From contig CAMLDK010000045.1 of NCBI GenBank assembly GCA_946478995.1, positions 1-7,680 on the forward strand: DNA of 7,680 bases, read 5' to 3'. The notes beneath the pieces are model-generated. The model was not told the DNA's origin. It saw nothing but the letters and a program-made list of their open reading frames with translations, and did not search any database. Every line of letters begins with the position of its first letter. The stretch's first letter is position 1. The position numbers were made by a program, and so were the translations under genes. This stretch comes from an uncultured Candidatus Saccharibacteria bacterium. GTDB taxonomy: Bacteria > Patescibacteria > Saccharimonadia > Saccharimonadales > 2-12-FULL-41-12. Shown one piece after another: positions 5,988 to 7,680 of the stretch.

Positions 5988-5996
5988 TTATCCACA
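5988..5996 (+). other. Isolated DnaA-box-like sequence (TTATCCACA)
   Basis: A perfect match to the DnaA box consensus TTATCCACA lies 4 bases beyond the stop codon of the LPNTG gene, in the otherwise featureless stretch 5891-6000. I found no second box nearby and no AT-rich unwinding region, so it is recorded only as a sequence match. Confidence 0.3.
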
Positions 5997-6000
5997 GGTC

Positions 6001-6855
6001 TTAAGACTGACGTCGTCTTACGAATACCTGGTGTAAGATTGTGCTTAGCGAGCTTACTCCTAGGAAAGTACCGACTACTGCTGCAGGACCGGTGTTAGGA
6101 AGGGTCTTCGGCTTTTTAGGCTGCTCTTCAGGCGGCTTAGGATTGCACTCGTCGCCAGGGGTTTCAGGATTATCTACGCAAGGGTTGCATTCGTCCTTTT
6201 CAGTGTTCGGGTTATCCTTACACGGATTACATTCATCACCTGGAGTATTCGGGTTGTCCTTACAAGGATTGCACTCGTCGCCAGGGGTTTCAGGATTATC
6301 TACGCAAGGAGGCTTAGGACAATCTACCTTGGCTTTGAACTGTACGAACTTTATCTCGTTTAGAGAGACACCTACCGTACCGATGTTGACTCCGCCACCT
6401 AAGATACCGTCAGGTAGATTAGCTATATGTTTGCTGTAAGTATCAAGTAGTTCGGTACTCCCGCTTATATAATCTATTCTTTGTGCTGTTGAAAGTTTAA
6501 CGGTAGTAGTATCTGACACGGTTGAAGGCTGGGAATTCTGACTGGTTATAGTCGCAGTAGATACATTTGTCGTATCAACATTGCCAGGCAGATTCACCTT
6601 TACGTTGACGTTAGTTACAGATGTTGGACCTGGATTATGAAGCCTGATCTTATATTGTAGGGTTTCACATTTATCGGCGAAGGTCGTGTCAGAAAATGCA
6701 CCGTTCTTGGTAACATTCTTTGACCTGTAGATATCGCCGCCGGCTATCTGGCCTTGTCCCATTGCGCCTGCTGTACCGCTAAGAGCGAGTACGACTACGG
6801 CAGTAAGACCGGATAGGGTTGCTGCTACTCTTTTAGTTAATGTTGTTGCGTTCAT
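6001..6855 (-). CDS. Secreted LPNTG cell-wall-anchored protein with DUF11-like domain and Cys/Asp/Pro repeats
   Basis: This 284-residue protein is built for export and covalent wall attachment. Residues 1-31 form a signal peptide: TTLTKR, a hydrophobic core, then a site near AGA. Residues about 40-178 resemble DUF11-type beta-sandwich domains (YKIRLHNPGPTSVTNVNVKVNLP region, 68-90). Residues 184-239 hold four tandem 14-residue units of the form CxDNPxTxxDECNP with no gaps. A Lys/Pro-rich spacer then leads to a sortase signal: LPNTG (252-256), a hydrophobic stretch (about 258-279) and RRR. Sortase would cleave between Thr and Gly and attach the protein to the wall or to a pilin. Acidic Asp/Glu/Asn in the repeats suggest cation binding, and the paired Cys suggest disulfides; both are inference. 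AAGGAG 8 bases before the ATG fixes the start. It is the second gene of a pair with the upstream surface protein. No sortase gene is in this window. Confidence 0.9.
   Translation of the reverse strand: MNATTLTKRVAATLSGLTAVVVLALSGTAGAMGQGQIAGGDIYRSKNVTKNGAFSDTTFADKCETLQYKIRLHNPGPTSVTNVNVKVNLPGNVDTTNVSTATITSQNSQPSTVSDTTTVKLSTAQRIDYISGSTELLDTYSKHIANLPDGILGGGVNIGTVGVSLNEIKFVQFKAKVDCPKPPCVDNPETPGDECNPCKDNPNTPGDECNPCKDNPNTEKDECNPCVDNPETPGDECNPKPPEEQPKKPKTLPNTGPAAVVGTFLGVSSLSTILHQVFVRRRQS
6139..6306 (-). repeat. Four tandem 42-base repeats within the LPNTG-protein gene
   Basis: Four in-frame 42-base units encode the 14-residue Cys/Asp/Pro repeat. The first and fourth units are identical in DNA over 45 bases (6265-6309 and 6139-6183), while the two middle units differ at many synonymous positions. 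There are no spacers, so this is a coding tandem array and not a CRISPR array. Confidence 0.9.
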
Positions 6856-6863
6856 AGTTATTA

Positions 6864-6869
6864 CTCCTT
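6864..6869 (-). promoter_or_regulatory. Shine-Dalgarno site of the LPNTG-protein gene (AAGGAG)
   Basis: AAGGAG lies 8 bases before the ATG at 6855, within the 25-base gap after the upstream surface-protein gene. It is the strongest ribosome-binding site in the window and fixes this start codon. Confidence 0.85.
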
Positions 6870-6880
6870 ATAAACCTTTC

Positions 6881-7680
6881 TTAAAATTCCCCACGAGGAT
6901 CTTCGGCACCTACTATGTCGAAGTCTTCAACTGCATAAGCCTTTTGGTTTCTGGCATCGGTAGCTGTGGCTGTGATAGTCGCACCTTCCTGGCCTAGAGA
7001 GCCGGCTGCGTAAAGTATGCACTTCTCGTCAATCCCATTACCTGGGTTTGGATCATATGGATTACTTGGACTGGCGTTAGGAAATAGAGGGTTGGTAGTG
7101 AAAGATCCATTACCGTTCTCGGTGAAGACAGTAGACACTAGGTCGCCGTCAGCATCAGATGGATAGGCACATATCTGTTGGATATCGCTGGTCTTAATAT
7201 GATCCCAGCTATCGATAGTGACAGAAGGAGGTAGGAATATCTGTTCCTGAGGAGGGGTCTGAGGAGGTACAGAAGGTGGGACATTAGGTCGTTTCTGTCG
7301 GTTCTTGAAGCCGAATAGGTTTCTGCCCCTGTCAACTTTTTGCTTCTGCATATATCCTACTGTCTGGCCGTCTTTTACAACAGGCTTGCCGGTAAGGACA
7401 TCCCAGTGGGCTAAGTCCGCAGGAGTGGTTATCTCCATCATTGTAGCTACTGAGCCGACTTTACATCCCTCGATCGCTGTGACTGGTCCGCGACGTTCGC
7501 TAGGGTTGTATTCAAATGTATTGCTAACTCTTCCCTGGCCTGGAACTTTACAGGAAGCTATGAATTCTTGTCCGCTGATTGAAAGAGGGTTTCCGTTAGC
7601 ATCCTCGAAAGCTTTGGTAAGAACCAGCTTACCTGTAGGTGGTTTATTAGGAGTCTCAGGAGGACTTGTTGTCTTTCGTC
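6881..7680 (-). CDS. Large secreted surface protein with Ig-like domains, C-terminal part (5' end outside window)
   Basis: The frame is open without a stop from 6881 to the window edge, giving 265 visible residues. An ATG at 7441 is internal and should not be taken as the start. The visible N-terminal part (about 7440-7635) starts GKLVLTKAFEDANGNPL, which resembles prealbumin-like beta-sandwich modules of adhesins and pilins, and contains two Cys. A Pro-rich linker follows (7226-7288; VPPSVPPQTPPQEQ). The last part (6881-7225) looks Ig- or PKD-like, with DADGD, a likely Cys pair (codons near 7170 and 7020), and a closing strand-rich stretch GATITATATDA. The protein ends in GAEDPRGEF without LPXTG or a membrane helix, so it is not wall-anchored by its own C-terminus. 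It lies 25 bases before the LPNTG gene and is probably co-transcribed with it. Family and ligand are unknown. Confidence 0.8.
   Translation of the reverse strand, partial: RKTTSPPETPNKPPTGKLVLTKAFEDANGNPLSISGQEFIASCKVPGQGRVSNTFEYNPSERRGPVTAIEGCKVGSVATMMEITTPADLAHWDVLTGKPVVKDGQTVGYMQKQKVDRGRNLFGFKNRQKRPNVPPSVPPQTPPQEQIFLPPSVTIDSWDHIKTSDIQQICAYPSDADGDLVSTVFTENGNGSFTTNPLFPNASPSNPYDPNPGNGIDEKCILYAAGSLGQEGATITATATDARNQKAYAVEDFDIVGAEDPRGEF

Noticed and set aside
5940..5996. Replication origin (one DnaA box plus the near-palindrome around GTTTAAAC)
   Set aside because: Only one DnaA box is present, there is no clustered array or AT-rich unwinding element, and dnaA or dnaN are not adjacent.
6139..6306. 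CRISPR array
   Set aside because: The repeats are contiguous with no spacers, keep the reading frame and encode a protein repeat.
6041..6439. Plus-strand 132-codon frame rich in Gly, Leu, Ser and His repeats
   Set aside because: It is the antisense image of the tandem repeats in the LPNTG gene, which has a signal peptide, sortase motif and strong ribosome-binding site on the other strand.
7138..7441. Start of the surface-protein gene at the ATG at 7441, and a separate 65-codon minus-strand frame at 7138-7335
   Set aside because: The main frame continues without a stop to 7680 and its residues resemble a surface domain, so 7441 is internal. The 65-codon frame overlaps it fully and has no protein-like signal.
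1..7680. UGA recoding as in Gracilibacteria or Absconditabacteria
   Set aside because: All long genes are intact under the standard code with no in-frame UGA, including Gly-rich enzymes, and they end in TAA or TAG.

Overview
This window looks like chromosomal DNA from a monoderm bacterium, most likely a Candidate Phyla Radiation (Patescibacteria) member close to Candidatus Saccharibacteria. The taxonomic call is an inference. It rests on a secreted DUF11-like protein ending in LPNTG, compact glycolytic genes with unusual family variants, and a standard genetic code: every visible stop codon is TAA or TAG, and no reading frame needs UGA recoding. No mobile element, CRISPR array or phage gene was recognised. 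All genes are on the minus strand, so transcription runs from position 7680 towards 1.

From 7680 to 6001 lies a surface-protein pair. First comes the 3' part of a large extracellular protein with Ig-like folds (6881-7680, open at the window edge). After a 25-base gap carrying a strong Shine-Dalgarno site comes a 284-residue LPNTG-anchored protein with four 14-residue Cys/Asp/Pro repeats (6001-6855). An intrinsic terminator (5850-5890) closes this unit. Its T-tract overlaps the promoter of a tRNA-Glu(UUC) gene (5733-5807), which has its own terminator (5701-5721).

From 5661 to 1809 lies a lower-glycolysis cluster: pyruvate kinase (pyk), phosphoglycerate kinase (pgk) and triosephosphate isomerase (tpiA). 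All three are full length with catalytic residues in place. Each differs from the textbook enzyme: Pyk carries the residue set of K+-independent enzymes, Pgk has a substrate-site Asn replaced by Ser plus extra loops, and TpiA has an altered, longer catalytic lid loop. The pgk leader has a UUCG hairpin near its predicted 5' end. The pgk-tpiA spacer holds a long imperfect stem-loop that is not a terminator.

From 1825 to 1 a charged single-pass membrane protein of unknown function overlaps the end of tpiA. It is followed by the N-terminal 383 residues of a UvrD/PcrA-type superfamily 1 helicase that runs off the window. Pgk and Pyk are the two ATP-forming steps of lower glycolysis and TpiA feeds triose phosphate to them, so the cluster is the energy-yielding core of sugar breakdown. 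The surface proteins probably act outside the cell and form a separate unit. I see no single large undescribed system here. The best leads are the surface-protein pair, the structured pgk-tpiA spacer, and the lid loop of TpiA.
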